Both the position numbers and the translations under genes were made by a program. DNA of 64,000 bases, taken from contig NZ_PDLY01000005.1 of the NCBI RefSeq assembly GCF_014048465.1, forward strand, positions 1 through 64,000, given 5' to 3'. This DNA is from Bombella mellum. GTDB taxonomy: Bacteria; Pseudomonadota; Alphaproteobacteria; Acetobacterales; Acetobacteraceae. Each line of letters opens with the position of its first letter. Positions within the stretch are counted from its first letter, which is position 1. The notes under the pieces are model-generated. The model saw nothing but the letters and a program-made list of their open reading frames with translations, did no database searches and had not been told where the DNA came from. Positions 62,665-64,000 of the stretch are shown piece after piece.

Positions 62665-64000
62665 ATGGCAGAAAACAGCCTTCCCCCCCATAGCAGGAGA
62701 ATGGAAGCCGGTCATCGTCTTTCCGTTCTGGTGCCCCGTCCTTTCGACGGCCCGTTGGATTACCGGTCCGACAGGCCCCTGGCACCAGGGACGCTGGTGC
62801 GCGTGCCGCTGGGGCGACAGGAGCTGACAGGCTGTGTCTGGGACAGCGAGCCAGCCCATCTTCCTGCCGATTTCCGCCCGGCTTCCCGGGGGAAGACGTT
62901 CGCCTTTGCGAAACTGCGTCCCATCACGGCCGTGCTGGAGCATGTACCGCCCCTGCCGGATGACCTCCGCCAGTTCATCGACTGGGTGGCGGCTTATGGC
63001 CTGAGTGCGCCGGGCATGGTGCTGGCCATCGCCCTGCGGGTTCCGGCGCAGGCGGGCAGCATGAAACCCCTCATGGGCTGGGTGCGGAAACCCGGCCCCC
63101 TGCCGGACACGCTGCGCCTGACCCCGGCCCGCAGGGCCGTTCTGGAGGCTCTGGAGCAGGGTGGTCCCGGCACCACGGCGATGCTGGCGGCGCAGAGCGG
63201 GGCCAGTGCGGCGGTGATCCGGGGGCTGGCCAATGCAGGGGTGCTGGAAGAGTGCCTCATGGAGGCATCATCCTCTGCCGGGCAGGCGGACCCGGACCAT
63301 GCCCCGCCGACCCTTTCCGCAGAGCAGGCCGAGGCGGCGGGGGCCCTGGTGGCCGGCGTGGAGGAGCGGGCCTTCAATGTCACGCTGCTGGAGGGGGTGA
63401 CGGGGTCCGGCAAGACGGAGGTCTATTTCGAGGCCGTGGCGGCGTGCCTGAGGCAGGGCAGGCAGGTGCTGGTGCTGCTGCCGGAGATCGTCCTGACGGC
63501 CCAGTGGACGGACCGTTTTGAGCGGCGTTTCGGCATCCGGCCTGCCGTCTGGCATTCCGAGCTGGGGCAGAAGACACGGCGGGAGACATGGTGCGCCATT
63601 GCCGAGGGGCGGCAGCAGGTTGTCGTGGGGGCACGTTCTGCCCTGTTCCTGCCCTTTGCCCGTCTCGGGCTTGTGGTGGTCGATGAGGAGCACGAGAACA
63701 CCTACAAGCAGGAGGAAGGCGTTCTCTATCACGGGCGGGACATGGCCATCGTGCGGGCGAGGCTGGTGCAGGGAGCGGTCATTCTTGTCTCCGCCACGCC
63801 GTCCATGGAGACGCTCGTCAACGTGCAGAAGGGCCGCTTCCGTCATGAGGTGCTGGAGGCCCGGCACGGAACGGCCCGGATGCCGGAGATCAGCCTGATC
63901 GACATGAAGGAACATGGCCCGGAGCGGGGGCAGTTCCTTTCTCCCCTGCTCTGTGAGAGCATAGAGGCACGCATGAAGGCCGGGGAGCAGAGCATGCTGT
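62665..64000 (+). CDS. priA: Primosomal helicase PriA, 3' end beyond the window
   Basis: The first 445 codons. The N-terminal DNA-binding part starts RLSVLVPRPFDGPLDY; the helicase shows Walker A EGVTGSGKTEVYFEAV, VLLPEIVLTAQWTDRF, DEEH in VVVDEEHENTYKQEE, and ILVSATPSMETL. It restarts stalled replication forks. ATG 62665 has AGGA 8 nt upstream; 62701 is an alternative. Its promoter shares the 34-bp gap with xerC. Confidence 0.93.
   Translation, partial: MAENSLPPHSRRMEAGHRLSVLVPRPFDGPLDYRSDRPLAPGTLVRVPLGRQELTGCVWDSEPAHLPADFRPASRGKTFAFAKLRPITAVLEHVPPLPDDLRQFIDWVAAYGLSAPGMVLAIALRVPAQAGSMKPLMGWVRKPGPLPDTLRLTPARRAVLEALEQGGPGTTAMLAAQSGASAAVIRGLANAGVLEECLMEASSSAGQADPDHAPPTLSAEQAEAAGALVAGVEERAFNVTLLEGVTGSGKTEVYFEAVAACLRQGRQVLVLLPEIVLTAQWTDRFERRFGIRPAVWHSELGQKTRRETWCAIAEGRQQVVVGARSALFLPFARLGLVVVDEEHENTYKQEEGVLYHGRDMAIVRARLVQGAVILVSATPSMETLVNVQKGRFRHEVLEARHGTARMPEISLIDMKEHGPERGQFLSPLLCESIEARMKAGEQSML

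Overview
The window looks like a chromosomal segment of an acetic acid bacterium or close relative (Alphaproteobacteria, Acetobacteraceae). It is GC-rich, has TonB receptors of the acetic-acid-bacteria kind, a cysG-DUF2849-cysI-DUF934 sulfite-reduction operon, and a hom-glpX-recJ operon. The genus cannot be settled from the sequence alone.

Layout. The tail of an rRNA operon (5S rRNA and initiator tRNA-Met, 1-230) is followed at once by a complete type I-E CRISPR-Cas locus: cas3 (359-2899), cas8e-cse2-cas7e-cas5e-cas6e-cas1-cas2 (3531-9292), and a 14-repeat array (9383-10204). A siderophore-type TonB receptor with a Fur box (10213-12423), an RtcB-type RNA ligase, and the cysG/cysI operon come next. 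Opposing them is a tauD-permease-TonB-receptor unit whose receptor is frameshifted. Then come an SDR dehydrogenase with an FNR/FixK-like box, cysK with a divergent Rrf2 regulator, a large autotransporter (26337-29906), and an ArgO/ArgP exporter-regulator pair. A biosynthetic cluster (31620-42844) resembles aryl polyene/xanthomonadin pathways and ends with a chorismatase (XanB2/FkbO/Hyg5 family). The rest is mostly housekeeping: tRNA-Glu, recJ, glpX, hom, aminotransferase, an OmpA-like lipoprotein, a ClpP paralogue, a ferritin-like protein, recA, a gamma-glutamyltransferase-like lipoprotein, a DsbA-like protein, folP-folBK-folE, queE-queC-queD, tRNA-Asp, a retropepsin-like protein, xerC and the start of priA.

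The most notable find is in the 630 bp between cas3 and cas8e. Two degenerate CRISPR repeats (2884-2912 and 2946-2974) flank a 33-nt pseudo-spacer. The first repeat overlaps the cas3 stop codon. The pseudo-spacer matches a site 3022-3054 at 20 of its first 26 positions, next to an ATG PAM. Four of the six mismatches fall at positions 6, 12, 18 and 24, the bases that Cascade flips out of the guide duplex. That site covers a candidate promoter. The RNA from it would carry two hairpins, a very strong Shine-Dalgarno and a two-codon minigene (ATG AAG TAA). This has the architecture of a CRISPR-regulated RNA toxin-antitoxin (CreTA) that addicts the cell to Cascade. A guide that represses cas genes themselves (CreR-type) is the main alternative.

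How the parts work together. Cascade (Cas8e, Cse2, Cas7e, Cas5e, Cas6e) would use both the array's crRNAs for defence and the ectopic CreA-like guide for repression. The pigment cluster would take 3- or 4-hydroxybenzoate from chorismate, activate it with the ligase-dehydratase fusion, load it on the ACP, extend it with the ketosynthase pair, and move the product to the outer membrane with the MMPL, LolA-like and acyltransferase proteins. GTP cyclohydrolase FolE supplies the dihydroneopterin triphosphate used by both the folate genes and the facing queuosine genes.
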